Assembly: GCA_034509925.1 (NCBI GenBank)
Contig: CM067537.1
Span: 7,087,001-7,151,000 of the forward strand
Source of the DNA: Hirudinaria manillensis
Lineage: Eukaryota > Annelida > Clitellata > Hirudinida > Hirudinidae
Length of the DNA stretch: 64,000 nucleotides
Direction of reading: 5' to 3'
Positions 11,150 to 23,784 of this stretch are shown here, one piece after another; the first letter of the stretch is position 1; the number at the start of each line of letters is the position of its first letter. The position numbers and the translations under genes are program-made. Below the pieces are notes generated by a model. That model did not search any database. It was not told the origin of the DNA and worked only from the letters and a program-made list of their open reading frames with translations.

Positions 11150-13315
11150 ATGAAGATTGTCTGTCTCTTGTTGTTGATCCTAAACCATGGAAGTCCGTCA
11201 TTAATTACGAGTCGATTTATTTTATCGACTCCACCTAATCTTGATATTCTGGATCTCTATTATGATTTCCTGCTCTCAAATCTGACTTCAGTCGAACCAC
11301 CGATACTCGTGGACAAAGTCAGTAGTGCGTCAGAGTGTTCTCTCATGTGTATGGTCAACAATCAATTCAGATGCAATGCTTTCTCATATTCAACTGAAAA
11401 TGAGTCTTGTCTTTTGATGCCGATGTTGAATTCAGAGAATATAAACTCTTCCTCAGATTTATTTAGAAGAATTCCAGGTGAGTTTATAACATCTGAATGT
11501 TGCGTCCAATTAGGTCTCCAATTTCTTAAATTATTAATTCTAACAATAATTTATTGGATTCAAATCAAGAAGTTAAAAAAACTTCATTTCAGATTGTCCT
11601 GGTAGTTTTGTTTACCTTCCGATTTACAACAAGTGTTACAAGTGGATGGTAGGTTCCTTCAACTGGTCTATTGCACGTAAACTGTGCAACGACGTTAATT
11701 CCCACCCTTTGGTGACCGATAATCCTTTGGAATTAGAAGCTGCTGCTGCTTTCAGGTCTCTGCCTTATGGTGAGGACTTGAATATTTAATGTTATGAACA
11801 TCGTTGTTATTGTTGTTGTTATTATTATTACTATTATTATTGTTGTTGTTGTTATTGCTATTATTATTATTATTATAAAACGCCGAATTGTGTCTTTTCA
11901 AACTTGTAGCAAGAAAGTAGCCGTATTACCAGTTTCATTCAGTCATGAAGTTCTAGAACATTTTAGGGAGTAACGAACCACATATTTCGCACCTCATTTG
12001 ATCTCCAAAGATACGATTTTATTGTGGCATAATTAAATAATTGTAATAGTCAAATATAATTATTATAATCATAGATCAACCACGTCCCTAGCGGTTTTAC
12101 ATTATAAAGGAATCAGTAGTTTTATTCAAGGTTTCCAAGACAAAGTGATTCCATAATAACTTTTAAAATCTTGGATGAAATGAACGTATTAAAAAAACAT
12201 GAAGGTGAAAGTTATCGTATATTTTGTTAAAAATTAATTAAAATGCCTAGATCTTGCCTTTGATAGACAAACTTGAATCTATCTAGGATTATCTAAAATT
12301 GAACAGATATGTCCAAGGATGATGATGAATTTGGGTAGAACATAGTATCAATATCTCCCTACTAGCTACATGATAGAAAAGTGATCGTTGTTGTGAAGTC
12401 AGGCTTTATTCTACCCTCTAACAGAAGCAATTTCACATTATTCCAGCAAATTATTCAAATTTCTATAGAAACAGCAGAGGTAAATTCATCTTAAGAGAGA
12501 CCCCTTCCTTTACCTCATTCTTCCACATCAACATGTCTCTTAATCTACAATTATTAAGGCTTTTCGGTATTATTGATGTTATAAATAACACCCAAATAAA
12601 CTTTATCGAATTCAATCTATCAACAGTAACCCACTTATCCTCGGATCCCAAAAATTATCAAAACCAATTTATGAAGCTTATGAAAACCAGAAAATAAATG
12701 CTAATCAATAAGATATTATAAGTGCATGAGAATAATATCTATTCGTGGATATATTTATATACATGGTAGAGTATAGTCTGATTCAGGTGTATTGATGCAG
12801 GTTTCTGGCAGGCTGAATGAATTAGAATATGGTTTTGTAATCTACTTTAGCCAAATCCAAAAAAATGTTTCTTTCATAAGTGGAAGTAACATCAATATTC
12901 GTCTCTAATGTAAACAAGAGTCTATTATTCGAATCTACATCTTACCGCGCACCGAAAATCGATATATACATATATTTTTAGCGGACTAATTTACTTCGCT
13001 TTATTAACAAAACCTACTTTGGTCACAAACATTTTAGGAGAGGCGACAGTGAACTACTCCTCTTGTGTCAGTCAGACTTTTACTTGGATATCAGCTACTA
13101 TGATCAAGCCTAATAACATGCCCTTCGTATGGAAACCATATCTAATGAAAGATGGCTCAGAGCCTTACCTTCCCATAGACTTTATTAGCTGGGGGCGCAA
13201 TCAGCCCGATAACACGGGTTCACTTGAATATTGTGCAGAATTGCAACGTGATCTCTCGGTCAACGATTTACCTTGCAAAGCTCTCAGATGTGTAATATGT
13301 GAAATTGACGTTTAA
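11150..13315 (+). CDS. PAN-CTLD secreted lectin-like protein, copy 5
   Basis: Exons 11150-11477, 11593-11769 and 13038-13315 give 260 residues; phase 1-1 introns. A signal peptide (IVCLLLLILNH), a PAN-like domain (ECSLMC...RCNAFSYS...SCLLM), then a lectin domain with FTWISAT, NQPDN, VNDLPC and VICEIDV. The extra Cys pair (YSSC and LRC) is present. The first 145 bases of exon 2 are nearly identical to copy 2 although the flanking intron sequence is unrelated. Intron 2 (1268 bases) keeps the degenerate ATT tract also found in copy 3. Confidence 0.82.
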
Positions 13316-14931
13316 TTCATTTGATTTTCATCATTTTTTTTTATCAAACAAAGAGGGACGATAATTGAGGATATTCAAGACGTTGTAGAAATTCATGTGA
13401 TTGGAAATGATTTCAGCTATTGTACAAATTTTCCTGATTAAATGTTTTTCAAATCATTTTAGCATCGCATTACATGAAATAAAGTTTTCTTTTCAAACCA
13501 AAGATTTGTTCACGAATTTCTATTTCTATTCATTTAAGAATGTAATAATTTTGTAAAATTATAAAATATTAGCAAAGTATTTCAGAGAAAGCCATCTATT
13601 AGCGTTAATTTTTACGATCAAAGTTGAACTATTTTAACAGTTTTATAATATTTAATAGATTGTGTCTTGTTAAGACATAACATAAATGAATGTGATCATT
13701 CAAAAATGTTATTAATAAAGCTGACATTTAAAAATACGCCATTTATTAATATTATCAATTATTTGTGTTTACTTATTACTAATTGTCGTTATTATAAATT
13801 GAAGAAATAATATTTTCAATTAAAATAAAACTCCAGCATCCCTTGTAATTATAAAAACAAATATAAAAATTCTTAATTTATAAGTGGATTCATAATTTGA
13901 AAAGGGAAAATGCTTAGAAAGTGGATTTAATTATTTGTGGTCAATAGTATAATACACATGGTCATCATAAAATTGAGTCAAAAAAAGCTCTTGTGATGAT
14001 TTAAGCTACAATATGGCATCTCTCCTTGGTGAAAGTCAGACAAATTCTTTCAATACTCGCATCATCAGGAGGTCAGCATTTCTGTACTTCTGCAACAGTT
14101 TCTAGATGTTTCCATAACCAATTCTGACCCAAATGGGTTCTATACAGTGCCCTAAAGACCTTTCCCTTTGGAGAACAGCATCGAGAAGATGCCATTAAAA
14201 ATATCGCCAAATTAATGTTAAATTAACATTGGAATCATGAGGTTCATGGAATGACAAATGCATTCTAAAAAGAAACTAATGACAATGACAGAGACAGCAA
14301 AACAAACCAAGTAACAAATTGAGATGACTAAATTAGAAATTCTAAGGAAGTACCAAATCTGAACAATTTACCAAAGCTACATTACATTCTTAATACAAAT
14401 TACCATCTTCTTGTTAAGTGACTTCAATGACTATTTTCCTCTCTTGATTTTCCACTTCTGAAAATTAATACATCTTCAAGAAAGCTTGGTTTGAATGCAT
14501 ATGTGTATTATTTTCTTAATAACTAATATATAAGCTTTGGATGGATGATATTTATTATCAAATATCAAAACTTATTAAGATAAGTTAACCTGCCTTCTCT
14601 CTAAAAAAAAAATTATGTGTATTTCCAATGAAATATTACTCAAAATAGTTGGAAAAATCTATGCATTCTTAAAATTTTCTCAGAAGAAAATTGTTTCAAA
14701 GTTAGTAAGAATAATTGTTGACAGCTGCATTGTTTAAACAAATTTTAATTGCTGACAGGAAAATGACCCGGTACAACATTGTCACCATTCAATTTGCCAT
14801 GACATGTGTCTCCTCAGGATTAATGATGAATATGTATTCCCAGTCATGTCTTCATTTCAGATTTTCAATTTATATTAATAAATTCAGGGGCCTCTTCGTT
14901 CTTCTCATTAGTTTCTTAGTGGAGAAAAGTC
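13316..14931. other. Intergenic before solo PAN gene
   Basis: The first 150 bases repeat the 3' flank of copy 3. The rest is AT-rich with no exon I can support; a frame at 14715-15008 overlaps the next gene and is not family-like. Confidence 0.4.
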
Positions 14932-15297
14932 ATGGCCATCAGTTACGTACTGGTTCTCTCAACATTTTGCTGCTTTGTGATTTACTCTCGCGATCAGAGC
15001 TTCAGTAGAAAGCTTTCTAGTGGAGATAAACTTGCCAGCATTTTGCCACCAAATTCTAAACCTAGAACGACCTACACGAGCAGGAGTGAAATTCATTGTG
15101 CAATATCATGCCTGAGCCCCTGCTTGGCCATGAACTACAACAAGACATATAAAGATTGTACGCTTTATTTCTCTAGCAGTGACTCGGAATTGGTCAACAG
15201 GAATGTATCTTTTTATGCTGGAAAGCCAAGTAGGACATTAAATTGCAACTCAAATAGTTTGAAATCTGAGATAATTCTATTTTTTGCAGGATCTTGA
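14932..15297 (+). CDS. Solo PAN-domain secreted protein (lectin family member without CTLD)
   Basis: 121 residues if read through: signal peptide (SYVLVLSTFCCFVIYS), then a shortened PAN-like domain (HCAISC...PCLAMNYN...DCTLYF) ending FYAGKPS, as exon 1 does in the lectins. The usual phase-1 donor is still present (after 15229, gtagga). Splicing to the acceptor at 15288-15289 would add only two residues and a stop. No lectin-domain exon is recognisable in the 800 bases before DIM1. It looks like a family member that lost its lectin half, or a stand-alone PAN protein. It is closest in style to copy 6 (17273), not to copies 1-5. Confidence 0.6.
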   Translation: MAISYVLVLSTFCCFVIYSRDQSFSRKLSSGDKLASILPPNSKPRTTYTSRSEIHCAISCLSPCLAMNYNKTYKDCTLYFSSSDSELVNRNVSFYAGKPSRTLNCNSNSLKSEIILFFAGS

Positions 15298-16120
15298 ATG
15301 ATGCTCGTTTTCTTTTGAATGATAAATTCATTCACCTGAGACGACAGTCAATATTTTTCAAGTTACCAAAGCTTTGAACTTAACTATTACTCAACTATGT
15401 TCATTAACAGCTTTTGGTCAGAATTTGGCATCTTTACAATGTAAATTACTATAAAATGAATACCAGCTAAATTTAGAGTGTACTTAGTCAGCAAATGTAA
15501 AATAATTATAAAAGTCGGTTGGAGGCATTACCGGCGATTTTTGTGATGCTAGCATGGCAACATATTTGGCTCATTAATTATTAGAAACCAATAATGGCAC
15601 ACAAAGAACATGTTAAGCAATAAAGATTCGGGCATTAACGGTCGTTCTAATGGAAAAGAATGATTAGTAATAAAAAGTAGAGGAGATTGTAAAAAGTGAA
15701 CAGGCTTTTATAACAGATATGAATAAAACATATCAAATTACAAATAGAGGAGATTGTTAAAATCAGAACAGAACCAACTCCTCCGAGGCGATGAAACTAT
15801 ATACAAAGAACTTGTAGTGGCACAAATATTTAAAATATTAATTTAGTTATTTAAAAAAAATTGGCGTTAATCTCCATTTAAAAAAAAATATACTTACTTC
15901 CTACTTATCGCAGACCATATTACTGTAACTGATGCCAATTTTTATTTTAAAATATATGTAAATATAATGAGTTACATATTATATTCTATGAATGTTTTGT
16001 TAACTAGAAAATTAACCTTTAACTATTCGAAAATGGGCCATTAGACCGCGACTGCATTAAAACAAAATAAACAAACTCTGCGAATCACCGGAAGATATCC
16101 CATCGGACGCCTAGATCGTA
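15298..16120. other. Intergenic before DIM1 copy A
   Basis: AT-rich, no lectin-domain exon and no other gene found. Probably the 3' UTR of the solo PAN gene plus the promoter and leader of DIM1. Confidence 0.4.
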
Positions 16121-16549
16121 ATGTCGTATTTTCTCCAGCATTTGACTAACGGATGGCAGGTGGACCAAGCCATTCTTTCCGAGGAGGATAGAGTCGTCAT
16201 TATTAGATTCGGCCACGATTGGGATCCCTCGTGCATGATTATGGACGAAACGCTACTTAAAATAGTGGAAAAAATTAGAAATTTTGCTGTTATTTACGTC
16301 GTCGACATATCTCAAGTGCCTGATTTCAACAAGATGTACGAACTGTACGATCCATGCACTGTCATGTTCTTCTACAGAAACAAGCATATCATGGTCGATT
16401 TAGGAACTGGAAACAACAACAAAATCAATTGGCCGATGGAGAATCCTCAGGAATTTATTGACATCGTGGAAACGGTGTTTAGGGGAGCCAGGAAAGGCAG
16501 GGGTCTCGTAGTATCTCCAAAGGATTACTCAACCAAATATAAATATTGA
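16121..16549 (+). CDS. TXNL4A: DIM1/TXNL4A, thioredoxin-like U5 snRNP protein, copy A
   Basis: A full-length, intronless 142-residue protein, the family's exact length. It is nearly identical to animal DIM1/TXNL4A from MSY to the YSTKYKY end, with the hallmark stretches NGWQVDQAIL, RFGHDWDP, VPDFNKMYELYDPCT, FRNKH-type FYRNKHIM, GTGNNNKINW and RGARKGRGLVVSPKDYS. The family is part of the U5 snRNP/tri-snRNP and is needed for pre-mRNA splicing in the nucleus. AATAAA follows at 16623. It differs from copy B at 8 of 142 residues (for example T9S, A56G, L94F, P105A). Both copies look functional; lack of introns could mean retroposition or intron loss. Confidence 0.95.
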   Translation: MSYFLQHLTNGWQVDQAILSEEDRVVIIRFGHDWDPSCMIMDETLLKIVEKIRNFAVIYVVDISQVPDFNKMYELYDPCTVMFFYRNKHIMVDLGTGNNNKINWPMENPQEFIDIVETVFRGARKGRGLVVSPKDYSTKYKY

Positions 16550-17272
16550 TTGTCGTTTGCGTGCCTTTTACTCCCGGTTGGAAAGACACTGTTAAACGTT
16601 TCTTGGATTTTTGCGCACTGTGAATAAATTAATTTAGAGAATCAACATTTCCATTTATTGCCTTAATTGGTAAAAGTCATGGATGGGTTTATGCACTGAA
16701 GTTATGGGGAATGGATATTAAAATATTTTTTAATTTGTTTCGGGGAAATTAAGGATTATAATTATTTAAGGATTATGATTCGTAATATAAGTATTATAAT
16801 TCATTTCCACCATGATTCGCGATCAAAAGGCTCGACATCAAAAAAGGCTAATTTAAAATCTATTTATTTTTAAAATTCTCTGGCATTAAGTGATTTGACG
16901 GTACCACGTTAAAAGGCATAACTGAGTTGCTTTCATAAAATTAAATTAATAGATTCGAGAAAATGTACTGAATGAGTCCGGTGGCTTCAAAGAGAAAGAA
17001 TTGCTTCTAATTAATATAATTATCGGACAGCAAACGTCAGAATTAGGGCACGTTGTCAGAATGAAAAATAATTTGGAATACTGTTTTGATATGGGAGTTG
17101 TTCTTACGTTGGCATGTAACGTCTCCTTGTTAGACAAAACTTTGTGGACATGATGAAATGAAAGGAGGTTATAAAAACGTAAATCGTCGTGGTAAGATAA
17201 TCGTAGACATCGCCACCCCTGTATTTATTAATCTATTTATTATCCCTTTATTACTTAACATAATCCTAAAAT
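16550..17272. other. Intergenic, DIM1 copy A to lectin copy 6
   Basis: DIM1 3' UTR (AATAAA near 16623) then AT-rich DNA. No gene recognised. Confidence 0.4.
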
Positions 17273-19160
17273 ATGAAGTTAGTCTGTATTCTATTACTTA
17301 CGATTCACTTCATAAAATGCGAAATAGCCACCATTCTTTATCAAAAGAATCTTCCATCGAAAGAAAAATTCTTGATAAACTACGCCATGAAGTCCAGCAA
17401 CGCTCCTCTGACTTCAAAGAAAGCATTTGGTGGTGGCCATTGTGGTGTGCTATGCATGAGTAGCATCAATCCTCTTTGTCTTGGCTTCAAATTTGAAGGA
17501 AACACAAAAATTTGTACTTTGCTATTTTCCTCGTTCGATCCTAAAAATAATGCCACTGTCAGTGATCTTGGTTCGTTTTATGGAAGAAAACCAGGTAGGA
17601 TTGTTTTATCACCCAACGTGTCGAATTTATCTGTGTAAACCAAAGGTTTTTAGGACTTGTTTTTAGCCTCATTTTAAAGACAACACCAGTTAGTTTGTAG
17701 CAACTGGATGCCATTTTAGTATTTAATTTAGTGCCATTTTTAGATTTTAGTTTTATCTTTTTTGAATTAAAGATAACCTTATTCTCGAATTTGGTCCTCT
17801 TTTGTTGTGCCTGTAAACTAATAACTCTTAATAGACAATAGGAAGGAACATAAACTGGCTTGCGACAATTTCATGTGTATTTATTACAGATCCCTATATC
17901 TTAATTTTAAAATAAAATTTTCTTATAAATTTCTATTCAACAGTTTGTCCGAGCAATTTTGCCTTTTTTGAGATCGAGAATAAGTGTTACTACTTAAATG
18001 CTACCAAGGAGGTGCAATGGATCCCAGCCCAGGCATTTTGCAACAAAATGAACTCCCATCAGGTTGTCATTGACAACCAATCTGAAGCCAAACTAATTGG
18101 AAATATCATCGCAAATTGCCGTTAGTATATTTTGAAAATTAATGCCAAATCGTTTCTAAATTAATTCGCCTCTATTTGTATCAAATATAATCCGTGTACT
18201 TCCATGTAAGAATGTACAACTGTTTGTACTTTTATATTTAGTCGATCTTTACAGAGCCTTACGTACCATCAGTCAGGAGGTGAATACAAATCGATTTGCC
18301 GTTTTTATAACTCCTCTTCCTGAGTGCGCCCCGTGGCCACCCCTAGATCCTAGTAGGTTGAGGATGGGACATGATTGTCGCCAATACAACCAGGCCCAGC
18401 CTGCATGGCATGTTGGTTGAAAGAAATTCGATCAGGAAAACGTGGCGTTAATTGCAAATCACGACATAATCACGACAAGAAAATGTCTGCCTCAAAACAA
18501 ATATAAGACAGGAATTGTCAAAATTATGACAATGACAATTCCGTCAGTATTTAAATCTTTGAGAAGAGTCAAACAGCAGATCAATCATATTTTTCCAACC
18601 ATGGCTACCACATTTTTTCCGGGACTCCCATCTTTTTCCAGTTGGGGCACACCATCCCACTGCCTTCCCATGATGCCATCCCCTTTAAATTACTGTTTTA
18701 GTCTTTTGCTGTTAACCGTTCATAGATATAACTGATTGAAATTATTATAATCATAATATTAACTGATTGAAATAATCAACGTGAGAGGGTCACACAATGT
18801 TTTGGTTGATGAGCATTATAATTATAGTAATAACGTTTGTTTATTATTATCTTTTGTTTATACATTTATTAAATAAAATCGTTTAATTTCTTAGCTCTTC
18901 TGAGCTACATCCATTCGATCAGCCACTCATTATATCTGTGGACAGCTGGAAGAAGGGTCGATCCAGTTAACATATCCGCCTACAAGTGGATGGTCTACGA
19001 AAACCTCTACTGGAACAACGAGTTTTGGATTTGGGGCAACAACCAACCAGACAACTACCTGTCGAACGAGTACTGCCTCCATTTATACGAAGATGCCAAG
19101 TTGAACGATGGAAGCTGCAAAAATGAATTTTTTGTTTTGTGTGAAATAGATCTCCCGTGA
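17273..19160 (+). CDS. PAN-CTLD secreted lectin-like protein, copy 6 (divergent)
   Basis: Exons 17273-17594, 17944-18120 and 18895-19160 give 254 residues. Phases are 1-1 and exon 2 is again 177 nt, so it belongs to the family although the sequence is distant. A signal peptide (LVCILLLTIHFIKC), a PAN-like domain (HCGVLC...LCLGFKF...CTLLF), then a lectin domain starting VCPSNF, with YLWTAG in the WIGL position, NNQPDN, EYC, LNDGSC and VLCEIDLP. The extra Cys pair of copies 1, 2, 3 and 5 is missing on both sides. The nearer acceptor at 18251-18254 was rejected because it stops after nine codons. The 774-base second intron has an unusually GC-rich patch near 18330-18410. Confidence 0.78.
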
Positions 19161-20433
19161 GAAAAGCAGACATTTTAAGATTATTAAGGTTTAATAAACA
19201 CTGTTTATCTTATTTTATGCTCAGTTTATTTTGGATTTACTCTCGAATTATTGTATTTTAATATTAAAACTTTATAAGTATAAACGTTTTAATTAAAGGC
19301 ACAATGCCGAGAATTCATTGATGTTAAGAAAGGGAAAATTATTTCTGGAATAATTTCGACTTTAGAATTTGAAGCTATTTCGCTCGCCTAACGTTAGTTC
19401 GGTATTAGAGCTCATATTAAAGCTAAACATTTTTACGTTTTTCTTTAATTTTCCTGAAAGTTAGATTCGTTAATTTGAAGAATGTTTGTGCTCTGATCTT
19501 GAATGACCACAAAGCGAGGCGTTACCAGATGGACGCGTAAAGTGATGTTGTCAAAGGAACGAAAATGACGAATTCAAAAACAAATCTGCTTCAAAGTATC
19601 TGACATAACAACTGGTTCGTACAATTACAAATGGAGTTTAAGTTAAATTAATGGTATTTTAATCAATAAAACTAAAAGATAAGAATGATTTTTAAAAACC
19701 AAAATTTTAAACATTAATAATAACAATAATAATGATAATAATACTTATTATTACTTTTAGTTATTAATTGATTTATAATCTATAAACTGTTTATCTCTTT
19801 AAGAGGGTGACGAATCTTTTTTGATACTGTCTATCCGTGCTCCACTGATTTCACATGAACTGCCACAATCAAATGCTTGTGTTTAATCGGGTCTCTTAAA
19901 AGCTTATTTTTTTTATAAGCGGTTCAATAAATGTAAGATATTTATGGACTTTCTAAGCAAAAGTCATTATTTCCATGTAAGATGTTCTTTTGAAGAGATG
20001 TGTCGTCTTGTCGTCATCATCATTACTATCATCATCAACATCATTATCAGCATCGTGATGGTTCCCTTTCATTGTAAACTGTACATCATTTTGCATTATC
20101 ATCAACTTTAACATAACCATGGGGAGAGTTACACAACTTGAGTGATTGATTGTTGCTTTGAAAGCAGAACAAAATGGTCATCACCAATCGTTCAATCAAA
20201 ACTCTTCCAAACCTCAACCGGTTTTTTAAAATATATTTCGTTCCTATGACAACATCACTTTATATTGCCATAAAATGCAAAAAAAAAGGGACGAGTGAAT
20301 AGATAAACTGTAATCATAAAAACACAATGACTCCGATATTGTGTTGATAACGACCAACTTTAACCTGGTAACTGTTACTGTTATAAAAGTACCGGACCTA
20401 ACTTCAGTTTTGGGATTGCCTGAGATTTCCACG
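19161..20433. other. Intergenic, lectin cluster end to protease
   Basis: AT-rich with TAA- and TCA-type short repeats (for example 19715-19750 and 20018-20060). No gene recognised on either strand. Confidence 0.4.
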
Positions 20434-22426
<1,993 letters not shown>

Positions 22427-22971
22427 AAGCCTAATAAATTGTTAATAATAAATTAATAATGAATATTTTCTTTGGAAATAAAGACTTTCGAAAATTGCGT
22501 TTGGTAGATTCATTGGAAGCGACACGTTTCATTTTTCCTATACTTTACCCTAATCCTGCATTTTAAGAATAAATTCTTCTAAATGTTATAAATTTTAGGA
22601 TTATTAATATCTTATTAACAATATTATTAATAATAGTGGGAGCGGAATTTATTAAGTTTTTCGAACACGTTTCAGAGGTTGAAAGCAACTTTGGAAATCA
22701 TTTAGTTTTGCGAAAATAATTTTGTTTTATAAAGAAATGAAAATAAATTAATTTATTTAAATTTCTGAATTTTTTTAAAATTTAAAGCAGCTCTAATTAC
22801 ATTAATTGATAATTAAATTGTTATCAATTTAAAATTTAATTAACTTTAAAATAAATATTAAGAATCTTTTATTTTGCCGAACTGATACCTCGTGAAAGCA
22901 ATATTCAAATATCGAGCACAAACAATCACAGATCCTTCAAATACTTAACATATACATAGAAATCTCGCAAT
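22427..22971. other. Intergenic, protease to DIM1 copy B
   Basis: AATAAA at 22433, seven bases after the protease stop, then AT-rich DNA serving as promoter/leader of DIM1 copy B. No gene recognised. Confidence 0.4.
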
Positions 22972-23400
22972 ATGTCGTACTTCCTTCAGCATTTGTCTAA
23001 CGGATGGCAGGTGGACCAAGCCATTCTTTCCGAGGAGGAGAGGGTGGTCATTATTAGGTTTGGCCACGATTGGGATCCATCGTGCATGGTTATGGACGAA
23101 ACTTTGCTCAAGGTGGCAGAGAAGATTAGGAACTTTGGAGTTATCTACGTCGTTGACATCTCCCAAGTTCCCGATTTCAACAAGATGTACGAACTGTACG
23201 ATCCATGCACTGTCATGTTCTTCTACAGAAACAAGCATATCATGGTTGACTTCGGTACTGGAAACAACAACAAAATCAACTGGGCGATGGAAAATCCTCA
23301 GGAATTTATTGACATCGTGGAAACGGTGTTCAGGGGAGCCAGGAAAGGCAGGGGTCTCGTTGTCTCTCCAAAGGATTACTCAACCAAATACAAATATTAA
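22972..23400 (+). CDS. TXNL4A: DIM1/TXNL4A, thioredoxin-like U5 snRNP protein, copy B
   Basis: A second intact, intronless 142-residue DIM1, on the same strand 6.4 kb from copy A. All family hallmarks are kept (RFGHDWDP, FNKMYELYDPCT, GTGNNNKINWAMEN, VSPKDYSTKYKY). At position 105 it has the Ala found in most animals (copy A has Pro), so B may be the more conserved copy. An AATAAA signal lies at 23439-23444. The DNA of the two copies is identical over about 70 bases in the middle (from the FNKMYEL codons through the KHIM codons) but diverged at synonymous sites on both sides, which suggests local gene conversion. Confidence 0.95.
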   Translation: MSYFLQHLSNGWQVDQAILSEEERVVIIRFGHDWDPSCMVMDETLLKVAEKIRNFGVIYVVDISQVPDFNKMYELYDPCTVMFFYRNKHIMVDFGTGNNNKINWAMENPQEFIDIVETVFRGARKGRGLVVSPKDYSTKYKY

Positions 23401-23784
23401 ATGATAGGAGTATTTGTACTTTTAATGGAACGTTTTGAAATAAAATGATTCTTTAATTTAAAATGTCTGAATTCAATTTTTTTTATTTTATAATGCGTTA
23501 AAGTCGTATTTTTATATAAACGCTCTGATCTTCTATCGATCTGAGTTATATCGCTTTTAAATTTGAGAATTTAGATATGAATATCAACATTTTCAATTTA
23601 TTTAAGGTGAGATCATTGAGTCAAACTTATGTCACGCCGAATTTATAAATCTTTCATATACGCAAAAATCATTCAACTTAAGTTTACTTTTAGTTTTTTA
23701 TTTACATATTGAAAATAGTGGTAGTTTCTTTTCAAATTCTAAAAGTCTGTGCCACATTTATTGAGAACTTTAATAAAGTAATTT

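Noticed and set aside
18255-18300. A nearer third exon for lectin copy 6 after the acceptor at 18251-18254
   Set aside because: The phase-1 reading stops after nine codons and shows no lectin motif; the exon at 18895 gives a full CTLD with QPDN and NDGSC.
22945-23238. Antisense open frame over DIM1 copy B
   Set aside because: It is a shadow of the conserved DIM1 coding sequence; no independent features.
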